DNA of 29,040 bases from an uncultured Solobacterium sp. GTDB taxonomy: Bacteria; Bacillota_I; Bacilli_A; Erysipelotrichales; Erysipelotrichaceae. Below, in pieces: positions 18,084 through 25,863 of this stretch. Each line of letters begins with the position of its first letter. The first letter of the stretch is position 1. A program made the translations under genes and the position numbers. The DNA is taken from the NCBI GenBank assembly GCA_900552125.1, contig URYK01000034.1:1-29040 (forward strand), written 5' to 3'. Below the pieces are notes generated by a model. It ran no database searches, was not told the origin of the DNA, and worked only from the letters and a program-made list of their open reading frames with translations.

Positions 18084-18734
18084 ATGAATATTAATGATTT
18101 TTTAGGCGATTTAATATATGTATTGCCAGCAGTGGCAATTGCACTTTCCGTTCATGAATTTGCACATGCCTTCGTTTCATATAAACTAGGGGATTATGGA
18201 CAAAAAGAAAATGGAAGATTAACATTAAATCCTTTACGCCATTTAGATCCTGTTGGTACTTTATGTTTAATTTTCTTTGGTTTTGGATGGGCAAAACCAG
18301 TACAGGTAGATCCATATTTTTATCGTAATAAAAAAGATGGCATGATCTGGACAGCGATGGCTGGGCCATTGATGAACTTTATTGTCGCTTTTATATTTGT
18401 AATTATATATTTATTATTTATACGCTTTGGATGGTTTTATAAAAATGGATTCACATTTTATTTATTTAATCTGATGATTGTTACAGCTACGTATAATGTT
18501 GGTTTAGGGGTATTTAATTTAATTCCGATTCCACCTTTAGATGGTTCTAAAATATTAATGGGTATTTTGAAAGAAGATACATACTTTAAGTTGATGCAGT
18601 ATGAAATGTATATTTCATTTATATTGATTTTAGTATTAATGAGTGGGGTGCTGGATGGACCGCTATCACATGCACAAGGTACTATTTTGAATGTATTTAT
18701 TAAAATAGGCAGTATGCTTTTAGGAATGGGTTAA
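18084..18734 (+). CDS. Site-2-type intramembrane metalloprotease (peptidase M50)
   Basis: A 216-residue membrane zinc protease. The HExxH motif is H24-E25-x-x-H28 (SVHEFAHAF) in the first membrane span, and the third ligand Asp lies in NLIPIPPLDGSKIL near residue 150. There is no PDZ or CBS domain, placing it in the small minimal M50B group (YwhC/FtsH-interacting type). GGAGG at 18072-18076 sets the start at 18084. Members clip membrane-embedded anti-sigma factors or small membrane proteins, but no such partner is adjacent. A terminator follows immediately. Confidence 0.9.
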   Translation: MNINDFLGDLIYVLPAVAIALSVHEFAHAFVSYKLGDYGQKENGRLTLNPLRHLDPVGTLCLIFFGFGWAKPVQVDPYFYRNKKDGMIWTAMAGPLMNFIVAFIFVIIYLLFIRFGWFYKNGFTFYLFNLMIVTATYNVGLGVFNLIPIPPLDGSKILMGILKEDTYFKLMQYEMYISFILILVLMSGVLDGPLSHAQGTILNVFIKIGSMLLGMG

Positions 18735-18740
18735 TATGAA

Positions 18741-18780
18741 AAAGGATTGAAAAGTTATAGCTTAACAATCCTTTCTTTTT
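18741..18780 (+). terminator. Terminator after the M50 gene
   Basis: AAAGGATTG (18741-18749) pairs with CAATCCTTT (18766-18774) over 9 bp, followed by CTTTTT. Read from the other strand it also has an A/T-flanked stem and could help end glmS transcripts. Confidence 0.8.
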
Positions 18781-18787
18781 ATATTTA

Positions 18788-18836
18788 AACGCAGATGGTG
18801 TGTGTAGTATCAGGAATAATAAGTAATATCTGCGTT
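18788..18836 (-). terminator. Hairpin after glmS
   Basis: AACGCAGAT (18788-18796) and ATCTGCGTT (18828-18836) pair over 9 bp with a 31-nt loop, 7 nt past the glmS stop on the minus strand. The following minus-strand sequence is only moderately T-rich, so termination may depend on it together with the neighbouring hairpin at 18741-18774. Confidence 0.5.
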
Positions 18837-18843
18837 AAATATC

Positions 18844-20658
18844 TTATTCTACTGTAACAGATTTTGCAAGATTTCTTGGCTGATCGATTTCACAACCACG
18901 TAATTTTGCGATTTGATAAGCCAAAAGCTGTAAAGGTATGACTGTTAAAAGTCCTTGTAGAAATATATCTGCTTTTGGTATATATAATATATCATCATAG
19001 ACATCATCAGATACTTGTAAGTCTTCACGAACTATTAATAGAACATAGGCTCCTCTAGCTTTTACTTCTTTAATATTACTTATAGTTTTTTCATAAAGCT
19101 GCTCATCAGTTGCTAAAGCAATAACTGGAGTTCCTACTTCTATTAGAGAAATAGTTCCATGTTTTAATTCACCAGCAGCATATGCTTCAGAGTGAATGTA
19201 AGATATTTCTTTTAATTTTAAACTTCCTTCCATAGATAGGGAATAATCGATTCCTCTACCGATGAAGAATACATCTTCGTGTTCATAGATTTTCTTTGCG
19301 AAGCTTAGATAATCTTTTTGAATCATCGATTTCATCTGATCTGGAAGTATTTTTAGTTCATTTTCTAGCTGTGAGCGTTCATCACTTGTAATATAATCAT
19401 GACTGTAAGCTAATTTACATGCCAGTAGTGATAATACAGCAACCTGAGCACAATAAGCTTTTGTAGTTGCAACACTTATTTCAGCTCCTGCCTTAGTGAA
19501 TAACACATAGTCTGCATCTCTAGCAATCGTAGAGCCAGGTACATTGACAATCGCAAGAGTATCAATATTTTGTTGCTTGGCGAGCTGTAAAGCTGCAATC
19601 GTATCTGCTGTTTCACCAGATTGAGATATAAATATCGCTAGTGTATTTTTAGTAAATATAGGATTTGCATATCGATATTCACTGGCACATACACAATTAA
19701 CTTGAATACGTGCTTTTGTTTCAATTAGAGATTTTGCAATCATTCCAGCATACATAGCACTACCACATGCAACAATGTGAATATTGTCATATTTGGATAC
19801 ATCTGGCATTGTTTGTGTTAATTCTGAAATGTTATCTTGAAGAAATGATGCGATAGTTTGACGAATTACTTCAGGTTCTTCGTGGATTTCTTTTAACATA
19901 TAATGTTCAAATCCGTTTTTTTGAATATCGTTCGCTTTCATTGTGGTGATTTTTGGTTCTCGATGAATGTGTTCACTATCTAATGTCTGTAAATTAATTC
20001 CTTGTTTTGTGCAACGAGCAATTTCTTCATGTTCTAAAACCATATACATATCTGTATAAGTTAAGAATGCTGAGATATCGCTTGATAAAAATGTCTGATT
20101 ATCCGCAATTCCTAAAACTAAAGGGCTATTTTTACGCATTGCATAAAGAGTATCCAGTTCATCATGAAATATAATTGCAAAGGCAAAAGAACCTTGGAAA
20201 TGACGATAAGCCTGTGCTAAAGCTGAAAATTTATCATTTGAATTCTGATAACAGAAATTAATATAAGCTGCAGCGACTTCACTATCAGTTTCACTATAAA
20301 AATGATATCCTTTTGATTTTAATTCTTCACGTATTTCATGATAATTTTCAATAATACCATTATGAACTAATGTTACATTACCGCATTGATGCGGATGTGC
20401 ATTATCTTCACTAGGTTTTCCATGGGTTGCCCATCTAGTATGTCCAATACCAATTGTTCCTTCTGCAAGCTGCATAGCAGCTACTTTTGATGATAATTGT
20501 GATACATTACCTTCTGCTTTTACGATTTGAATTTTGTTTTTGTTTAATACAGCAATTCCGGCAGAATCATACCCTCTGTATTCTAAGGCGTGTAAGCCAT
20601 TAATTAACACACTATTTGAGATATTAGAAGATCCCGCATAGCCAATTATTCCACACAT
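18844..20658 (-). CDS. glmS: Glutamine-fructose-6-phosphate aminotransferase (isomerizing)
   Basis: GlmS makes glucosamine-6-phosphate from fructose-6-phosphate and glutamine, the first step to UDP-GlcNAc and the cell wall. The protein has 604 residues. The N-terminal glutaminase domain starts MCGIIGYAG with nucleophile Cys2, and GHTRWATHG and HNGIIENY follow. Two SIS isomerase domains fill the C-terminal half (SQSGETADT, the lysine-bearing segment near ATTKAYCAQ, and SLKLKEISYIHSEAYAAGELKHG). It ends in LAKSVTVE, as the family does. GGAGG (plus-strand positions 20666-20670) sets the start. It is transcribed alone, away from the liv operon, and is controlled by the ribozyme in its leader. Confidence 0.98.
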   Translation of the reverse strand: MCGIIGYAGSSNISNSVLINGLHALEYRGYDSAGIAVLNKNKIQIVKAEGNVSQLSSKVAAMQLAEGTIGIGHTRWATHGKPSEDNAHPHQCGNVTLVHNGIIENYHEIREELKSKGYHFYSETDSEVAAAYINFCYQNSNDKFSALAQAYRHFQGSFAFAIIFHDELDTLYAMRKNSPLVLGIADNQTFLSSDISAFLTYTDMYMVLEHEEIARCTKQGINLQTLDSEHIHREPKITTMKANDIQKNGFEHYMLKEIHEEPEVIRQTIASFLQDNISELTQTMPDVSKYDNIHIVACGSAMYAGMIAKSLIETKARIQVNCVCASEYRYANPIFTKNTLAIFISQSGETADTIAALQLAKQQNIDTLAIVNVPGSTIARDADYVLFTKAGAEISVATTKAYCAQVAVLSLLACKLAYSHDYITSDERSQLENELKILPDQMKSMIQKDYLSFAKKIYEHEDVFFIGRGIDYSLSMEGSLKLKEISYIHSEAYAAGELKHGTISLIEVGTPVIALATDEQLYEKTISNIKEVKARGAYVLLIVREDLQVSDDVYDDILYIPKADIFLQGLLTVIPLQLLAYQIAKLRGCEIDQPRNLAKSVTVE

Positions 20659-20754
20659 ATATTTTCCTCCATTATTTAATATTCTGTATTTTGTGTATAA
20701 GAAAAAAATGTTTTACATAAATAAGTATGTTCAAAATTATGATAAGTATTATAA

Positions 20755-20892
20755 AAAGAATATGTGGTAAGGTAGTTTTGTGGCAATTTCTATGCTTTTG
20801 TCTACTCTTTATCGATTCACATTAACCGTAACAGTACCCGCCGAATACTTCGATAACTGTTAACCTCGTCAACCCGTAGGTCCTGGCGCTCA
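20755..20892 (-). ncRNA. glmS ribozyme riboswitch
   Basis: Read on the minus strand, the glmS leader has the conserved ribozyme blocks in order: AGCGCCAG (20890-20883) with the cleavage site between A 20890 and G 20889, GTTGACGAGG, TATCGAA, TTCGGCGGGT, then a P2.1-type pairing of TAACAGT with ACTGTTA, and CGGTT. It lies about 100-230 nt before the glmS ATG. Known behaviour: GlcN-6P acts as cofactor for self-cleavage, and the 5'-OH product is degraded, lowering glmS expression when GlcN-6P is plentiful. The 3' limit is approximate because the P3-P4 region is less conserved. Confidence 0.93.
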
Positions 20893-20940
20893 TTACTATA
20901 TTTCTGCTTGTCCCTCCTTGAAACATAATAACTGTTTACT

Positions 20941-20969
20941 AGAATACTATACTTTTTTTGTGTTTGCAA
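20941..20969 (-). promoter_or_regulatory. glmS promoter
   Basis: On the minus strand, TTGCAA (20969-20964), a 17-bp spacer and TATTCT (20946-20941). Transcription would start near 20934, giving a leader of about 45 nt before the ribozyme cleavage site, as usual for glmS. Confidence 0.65.
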
Positions 20970-21138
20970 GAAAAAATCTTAATTTTCATTGTTTGAAAGA
21001 TAATACATTTTAATTGTTTTGTCTAAAAATGCAAAAAATGTAAATGATTAGAAGAACTATAATGCGTTATTTATAAGCTATTTTAATCAAAAAAACAAGC
21101 AGAGTTAATAATTTTTTTGATAATTATGAAATTATTGT
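20970..21138. other. Non-coding spacer between divergent glmS and liv promoters
   Basis: AT-rich sequence with no open reading frame, ribosome binding site or clear hairpin that I can support. It completes the 613-nt gap between glmS and livJ, the rest of which is the ribozyme and two promoter regions. Confidence 0.5.
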
Positions 21139-21152
21139 TGTAAGTGATTACA
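21139..21152. promoter_or_regulatory. Palindromic operator-like site upstream of liv
   Basis: TGTAAGTGATTACA has perfect 5-bp arms around GTGA. It matches 13 of 14 cre positions, but with TG in place of the central CG, so it may serve another regulator. Another cre-like match (12 of 14), TGTAAACGCATATA, overlaps the liv -10 box at 21205-21218. Confidence 0.4.
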
Positions 21153-21175
21153 CATTTACTTGAAAATATTTTGAC

Positions 21176-21190
21176 AATTTGCAGAAAATA
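21176..21190. promoter_or_regulatory. Candidate CodY box of the liv operon
   Basis: AATTTGCAGAAAATA matches 13 of 15 positions of the CodY consensus (AATTTTCWGAAAATT). It ends 1 nt before the -35 box of the liv promoter. CodY represses branched-chain amino-acid uptake in many Bacillota when isoleucine, leucine and valine are plentiful, which fits the genes downstream. Whether this organism has CodY is not visible in the window. Confidence 0.55.
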
Positions 21191-21191
21191 C

Positions 21192-21220
21192 TTGAAAAAA
21201 ATAATGTAAACGCATATAAT
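21192..21220 (+). promoter_or_regulatory. livJHMGF promoter
   Basis: TTGAAA (21192-21197), a 17-bp spacer and a perfect TATAAT (21215-21220), about 52 nt before the livJ start codon. A perfect TTGACA at 21171-21176 lacks a -10 at the right distance. Confidence 0.8.
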
Positions 21221-21271
21221 ATCAATATCAATCTTAATAAAAAGTAAGAAAAGATGAAGGAGAGATGAAAT

Positions 21272-22462
21272 ATGGGAAAATTTAGAAAATTTATGGCGAT
21301 GGCTGCAGTCTCCTGCATGGCATTAACCGTCGTAACTGGATGTGGCAGCAATGGTTCTGGATCAAGTGAATCCGATTCAAATGAGGTTAAGATTGGGTTG
21401 AACTTTGAACTTTCTGGAGAAACTGCAAACTATGGTAATCCTGAATATAACGGTGCCATGTTAGCAATTAACCAGGCTAATGCAAGTGGTGAAAATAAAT
21501 ATACTTATACACCGGTAAAAGGAGATAACAAATCAAGCGCTGATGAGTCAACAAACATTGCGACTAAATTGATTTCTTCTGATGGTGTAAAAGGTATTGT
21601 AGGTCCAGCTACTTCTGGAGCATCTGCAGCAATTTATCAGGTAGCAACTGACAATAAAGTACTAGTCGTATCACCTTCTTCAACAACCACAAATATAACT
21701 TTGGCTGATGGTGAAAGCGTAGAAAGTGTTTATGATTATGTATTCCGTGTATGTTTTGAGGATTCTTATCAGGGGGCCGCAATGGCAGCTTTCACAAATG
21801 ATACTTTAGGAAAGAAAAAAGCTGTAATTTTTTCTGATTCTAGTTCTGATTATGCTAAAGGTTTAGCAGAAGCATTTAAAGAAAAATTTGAAGAAAAAGG
21901 TGGAACTATTGTTTCTGAATTAAATTATCAGGCAAAAGATACAGACTTTAATGTTCAGCTTACTAAGATTAAAAATATGGATTATGATGTAATCTATATT
22001 CCAGGATATTACAATGAAGTTGGTTTGATTATTAAACAAGCTCGTGAAATGGGTATTGATGTACCAATCGTTGGTGGAGATGGATTTGATTCTACAGATT
22101 TAGTTAAACTTGCAGGAAAAGAAAATTTAAACGATGTTTTCTTTACTACTGCTTATACAACTGTTAACGCAAGTGATGAATTAAATGCATTCATTGAAGC
22201 TTATAAAGAAGAATATGGTGAAGATCCTAGCATGTTCTCTGCATTGGCATATGATGCAACTAATCTTATGATTCAGGCATTTGAAGAAGCAGGAACTACT
22301 GATACAGAAGAAGTTCAGAAAACAATGGCTGGTATTAACTTTAAAGGAGTTACTGGAAGCTTTACATTTGATGAAACTCATACGCCAGATAAAGCTGCAT
22401 TAGTTGTAGAAATCGTTGATGGTGAGCAGAAAAATGCAGTTGATGTAAACCCAAATAAATAA
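21272..22462 (+). CDS. livJ: Branched-chain amino-acid ABC transporter substrate-binding lipoprotein
   Basis: The extracellular receptor of a HAAT-family importer, 396 residues. A lipoprotein signal peptide (positive FRKF, hydrophobic 8-22) ends in the lipobox VTGC with C24 as lipid anchor, followed by a Ser/Gly/Asn-rich linker. The type I periplasmic-binding fold begins EVKIGLNFELSGETANYG and continues with GIVGPATSGASAA, VVSPSSTTTN and IPIVGGDGFDS-like segments typical of leucine/isoleucine/valine receptors. AAGGAG precedes the ATG by 9 nt. It is first in the operon and is separated from livH by a hairpin, the usual arrangement for producing more receptor than permease. The exact amino-acid specificity is inferred from family and operon. 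Confidence 0.95.
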   Translation: MGKFRKFMAMAAVSCMALTVVTGCGSNGSGSSESDSNEVKIGLNFELSGETANYGNPEYNGAMLAINQANASGENKYTYTPVKGDNKSSADESTNIATKLISSDGVKGIVGPATSGASAAIYQVATDNKVLVVSPSSTTTNITLADGESVESVYDYVFRVCFEDSYQGAAMAAFTNDTLGKKKAVIFSDSSSDYAKGLAEAFKEKFEEKGGTIVSELNYQAKDTDFNVQLTKIKNMDYDVIYIPGYYNEVGLIIKQAREMGIDVPIVGGDGFDSTDLVKLAGKENLNDVFFTTAYTTVNASDELNAFIEAYKEEYGEDPSMFSALAYDATNLMIQAFEEAGTTDTEEVQKTMAGINFKGVTGSFTFDETHTPDKAALVVEIVDGEQKNAVDVNPNK

Positions 22463-22477
22463 TCCATAGATTACTTG

Positions 22478-22506
22478 AATAGGGGAAAGATCTTCTTTCT
22501 CCTATT
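22478..22506 (+). terminator. Attenuating hairpin between livJ and livH
   Basis: AATAGGGGAAAG (22478-22489) pairs with CTTTCTCCTATT (22495-22506) over 12 positions with one G-U and a 5-nt loop, 15 nt after the livJ stop. The tail TTCC is poor in T, so partial termination or 3'-end protection of livJ mRNA is more likely than full termination. Confidence 0.7.
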
Positions 22507-22534
22507 TTCCAATATTAAGACGAGGGGTGAAGTT

Positions 22535-23413
22535 ATGACAGAGTTTTTTCAACAGTTAATAAACGGGTTGTCCATCGGTAGTATTTATGCATTAATCGCT
22601 TTAGGTTATACGATGGTTTATGGGATTATTAAGTTAATCAACTTTGCACATGGGGATATTTATATGATCGGTGCTTATGTTGGATTTCTTTCTATTTCCT
22701 ATTTGCATGTAGGCTTTTTTCCAGCTTTAATTATGGCAATGGTAGTCTGCGCTGTATTAGGTGTCGTGATTGAAAGAATTGCTTACAAACCTTTAAGAAA
22801 TGCAACACGTATTGCGGCTTTAATTACCGCAATTGGTGTTAGTTATGTGCTTGAATATTCAACTCAGAAAGTTATGGGACCTGGTGTTAAAACATATCCA
22901 TCAGTTTTAAATGATCAGACTTTCCATCTGTTTGGAATACAGATTCAGATGCAGCAGATTTATATCTTAGTTATTACTATCGTGTTAATGCTGATATTGC
23001 AGTTTATTGTTTATAAAACTAAGATTGGACGTTCTATGCGAGCTGTATCTGTAGATGCGGATGCTGCAAAATTAATGGGAATTAATGTAGATGCGACAAT
23101 TTCCTATACTTTTGCGATTGGATCTGCTTTGGCAGGAGCTGCTGGAGTATTAGTAGGAATGTACTATAATACGATCAATCCACTTATGGGGATGGTTCCC
23201 GGTATCAAAGCCTTTGTAGCTGCGGTATTTGGCGGTATCGGTATTATTCCAGGTGCAATGTTTGGTGGTTTCTTTATTGGAATTGTAGAGGCACTTGTAA
23301 CAGCTTATGGAAGTTCGCTATATAAAGATGCGGTTGTTTATGCAATCCTAATTATAATTCTGATCATTAAGCCGGCAGGCTTACTTGGAAAAAACGTGAA
23401 AGAGAAGGTGTAG
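22535..23413 (+). CDS. livH: Branched-chain amino-acid ABC transporter permease LivH
   Basis: One of the two membrane subunits, 292 residues with about eight spans. It opens with FFQQLINGLSIGSIYALIALGYTM-type sequence and continues with LINFAHGDIYMIGAY, the classic LivH signature. The C-terminal VPGIKAFVAAVFGGIGIIPGAMFGGFFIGIVE block is the coupling region for the ATPases. The start is placed at 22535 behind GAGGGGTGA; a longer frame from 22475 would begin inside the intercistronic hairpin. It pairs with LivM, encoded 4 nt downstream. Confidence 0.95.
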   Translation: MTEFFQQLINGLSIGSIYALIALGYTMVYGIIKLINFAHGDIYMIGAYVGFLSISYLHVGFFPALIMAMVVCAVLGVVIERIAYKPLRNATRIAALITAIGVSYVLEYSTQKVMGPGVKTYPSVLNDQTFHLFGIQIQMQQIYILVITIVLMLILQFIVYKTKIGRSMRAVSVDADAAKLMGINVDATISYTFAIGSALAGAAGVLVGMYYNTINPLMGMVPGIKAFVAAVFGGIGIIPGAMFGGFFIGIVEALVTAYGSSLYKDAVVYAILIIILIIKPAGLLGKNVKEKV

Positions 23414-23417
23414 GCAT

Positions 23418-24374
23418 ATGAAAAATATATTTAGTAAATTAAACCTATGCTGGATTCTATTTACTACCATATTGTTAACAGTACTTACGTTATTGATGCA
23501 AGGTGGAGTTATTAATTTCTATTACCAAAGTATTTTATTTACGATTGGTATTAATATGATTCTCGCAATCTCTTTAAATCTGATTATTGGTGTTACAGGA
23601 CAGTTCTCTTTAGGACATGCCGGATTTATGTGTATCGGAGCATATGCAGCTGCGATTATCACAAAATCTAATCCGAATCTAGGTGGTTTTTTTGTAGCAG
23701 TAATTGTTGGCGGAATCATATCTGCATTGGTTGCGTTAATTGTAGCGATTCCAACACTACGATTAAAAGGTGATTATCTTGCGATAGCGACACTTGGTTT
23801 TTCTGAAATTGTACGTATTATTGTGTTAAATATGAAAATCACCAATGGGGCAGCAGGTTTATTTGGTATTCCAAAACTGACAACATGGCCATTGTTAATC
23901 GTGTGCATACTAGTGTCACTGCTTGTGGTGCTAAACTTTTCAAGAAGCGCTCCCGGACGTGCCTGTATATCTATTCGTGAAGATGAAATTGCATCTGAAG
24001 CAATGGGTATTAATACAACAAAGTATAAAACGATTGCCTTTGTGATTGGTGCTGTATTAGCTTCTTTGGCTGGTGCACTTTATGCTTGTAATTTCTATGT
24101 TGTTAAACCGGATTTATTCACTTTTAATAAATCTGTAGATATTCTTATTCTTGTAGTGTTTGGTGGTATGGGAAGTTATACTGGATCCATGATTGCGGCT
24201 ATCGTAATAGGTATCATTAATATGTACCTGCAGAATTTTGCGGATATTCGTATGATTATCTATGGTGCTGCATTAGTATTGATCATGGTATTTCGTCCAG
24301 AAGGGCTGCTTGGCACAAAAGAATTTACATTTTCTGGGCTCTTTAAGCGGCTATCGAAGAAGAAGGGGGTATAG
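23418..24374 (+). CDS. livM: Branched-chain amino-acid ABC transporter permease LivM
   Basis: The second permease subunit, 318 residues and multi-span. Signature segments are LNLIIGVTGQFSLGHAGFMCIGAYAAAI (about 53-80), RLKGDYLAIATLGFSEIVR (about 115-133) and the C-terminal VFGGMGSYTGSMIAAIVIG. The SIREDEIASEAMGIN stretch (about 186-200) is the cytoplasmic coupling loop typical of LivM. It starts 4 nt after livH and ends 2 nt before livG, so translation is coupled through the operon. Confidence 0.95.
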   Translation: MKNIFSKLNLCWILFTTILLTVLTLLMQGGVINFYYQSILFTIGINMILAISLNLIIGVTGQFSLGHAGFMCIGAYAAAIITKSNPNLGGFFVAVIVGGIISALVALIVAIPTLRLKGDYLAIATLGFSEIVRIIVLNMKITNGAAGLFGIPKLTTWPLLIVCILVSLLVVLNFSRSAPGRACISIREDEIASEAMGINTTKYKTIAFVIGAVLASLAGALYACNFYVVKPDLFTFNKSVDILILVVFGGMGSYTGSMIAAIVIGIINMYLQNFADIRMIIYGAALVLIMVFRPEGLLGTKEFTFSGLFKRLSKKKGV

Positions 24375-24376
24375 CT

Positions 24377-25153
24377 ATGGCTTTGTTGAAGGTTAGTAAT
24401 CTGACAAAGAACTTTGGAGGGCTTTGTGCTGTATCCAATGTGAATATGGAAATAAATGAAAAAGAGTTAATTGGTTTGATTGGACCTAATGGAGCAGGGA
24501 AAACAACACTATTCAACCTTTTGACTGGTGTATATGAACCAAGTGAAGGAAGCATCCAGTTAAATGTAGATGGGACTATGAAAGAAATTGGAGGCATGAA
24601 ACCATATAAGGTAACACATATGGGACTTGCGAGAACCTTTCAGAATATACGTTTATTTAAAAATCTGACGGTGCTGGATAATGTTAAGATTGCAATGCAT
24701 CAAAATATTAAATATGGTAGTATTCAAGCAATTTTACGTACTCCAAAGTTCTATAAAGAAGAAGAACGAGTACTAAAAAAAGCAGAAGAATATTTGCAGG
24801 TTGTTAAATTATTTAATAAAAAAGATGAATTAGCAAAAAATCTTCCTTATGGCGAACAGCGTAGACTTGAAATTGCACGTGCTCTGGCAATTGAACCAAA
24901 AATCCTATTTTTAGATGAACCGGCAGCTGGTATGAATCCACAGGAAACAGCAGATCTAACAAAACTGATTCATCAGATTAAAGATGATTTTAATTTAACG
25001 ATCATATTAATTGAACATGATATGTCTTTGGTTATGACGATTTGTGAAAGAATCTATGTTTTGGATTATGGAAAGTGTATTGCCAATGGTGTTCCTGAAG
25101 AGATCAAAAATAATAAGAGAGTAATCAAAGCATATTTAGGGGAGGATATTTAA
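24377..25153 (+). CDS. livG: Branched-chain amino-acid ABC transporter ATPase LivG
   Basis: A 258-residue ATP-binding subunit. Walker A is GPNGAGKTT (residues 36-44). ARTFQNIRLF carries the Q-loop. The signature is LPYGEQRRLEIARAL, with YGEQ in place of SGGQ as is usual for LivG. Walker B is ILFLDEPAAGM, the D-loop follows, and the switch His lies in ILIEHDMSLV. The insertion of about 30 residues between the Q-loop and the signature (YGSIQAILRTPKFYKEEER) marks LivG rather than LivF. It sits 2 nt after livM. Confidence 0.96.
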   Translation: MALLKVSNLTKNFGGLCAVSNVNMEINEKELIGLIGPNGAGKTTLFNLLTGVYEPSEGSIQLNVDGTMKEIGGMKPYKVTHMGLARTFQNIRLFKNLTVLDNVKIAMHQNIKYGSIQAILRTPKFYKEEERVLKKAEEYLQVVKLFNKKDELAKNLPYGEQRRLEIARALAIEPKILFLDEPAAGMNPQETADLTKLIHQIKDDFNLTIILIEHDMSLVMTICERIYVLDYGKCIANGVPEEIKNNKRVIKAYLGEDI

Positions 25154-25154
25154 C

Positions 25155-25859
25155 ATGTTGAAAATTGATAAATTAAATGTCCATTATGGTGTAATTCATG
25201 CATTAAAAGATGTTTCCATTGAAGTAAATGAAGGGGAAATTGTTTCTTTAATTGGCGCAAATGGAGCAGGAAAAACTACTTTGCTTCAGACAATCAGCGG
25301 CTTGTTGAAAAAAACAAGTGGGGATATTGTATTTCTTGGGAAATCATTAAATAAAGTCAGTGCTAAGAATATTGTACGAGAGGGAATTACGCAGGTTCCA
25401 GAGGGTAGGCATATTTTTCCTGGTATGACAGTTTATGAAAATTTATTGATGGGCGCATACCTTAGAAAAGATAAAGATGGAATAAAAAAAGATATGCAGG
25501 AAGTATATAAACGTTTTCCAATTCTAGAAAAGCGTAGTACACAGGATGCTTCTACTTTATCAGGAGGCGAACAGCAGATGTTAGCTATGGGACGTGCATT
25601 AATGGCAAACCCAAAAATACTGCTGTTAGATGAGCCTAGTATGGGGCTGGCACCTATCTTAGTAAAAGAAATATTTAATATCATTCGTGATATTAATGAA
25701 AATGGAACAACAGTTCTTCTTGTGGAACAAAATGCAAAAATGGCATTATCTATTGCGGATCGAGCCTATGTCATGGAGACAGGTAATATTGTGATGAGCG
25801 GAACTGGTATAGAACTGGCAAATAGTCCAGAAATTCAAAAGGCATATCTGGGAGGATAA
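25155..25859 (+). CDS. livF: Branched-chain amino-acid ABC transporter ATPase LivF
   Basis: The second, shorter ATPase, 234 residues. Walker A is GANGAGKTT (residues 34-42), the Q-loop region reads ITQVPEGRHIFPGMTV, which is diagnostic for LivF, the signature is LSGGEQQMLAMGRAL, Walker B is ILLLDEPSMGL, and the switch region reads LLVEQNAKMAL. It starts 1 nt after the livG stop with GGGGAGG immediately upstream. It forms a heterodimer with LivG on the LivHM permease. Confidence 0.96.
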   Translation: MLKIDKLNVHYGVIHALKDVSIEVNEGEIVSLIGANGAGKTTLLQTISGLLKKTSGDIVFLGKSLNKVSAKNIVREGITQVPEGRHIFPGMTVYENLLMGAYLRKDKDGIKKDMQEVYKRFPILEKRSTQDASTLSGGEQQMLAMGRALMANPKILLLDEPSMGLAPILVKEIFNIIRDINENGTTVLLVEQNAKMALSIADRAYVMETGNIVMSGTGIELANSPEIQKAYLGG

Positions 25860-25863
25860 GTGT

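Noticed and set aside
21171..21176. Perfect TTGACA as the liv -35 box
   Set aside because: No -10 hexamer lies 16-18 bp downstream, whereas TTGAAA at 21192 is exactly 17 bp from TATAAT.
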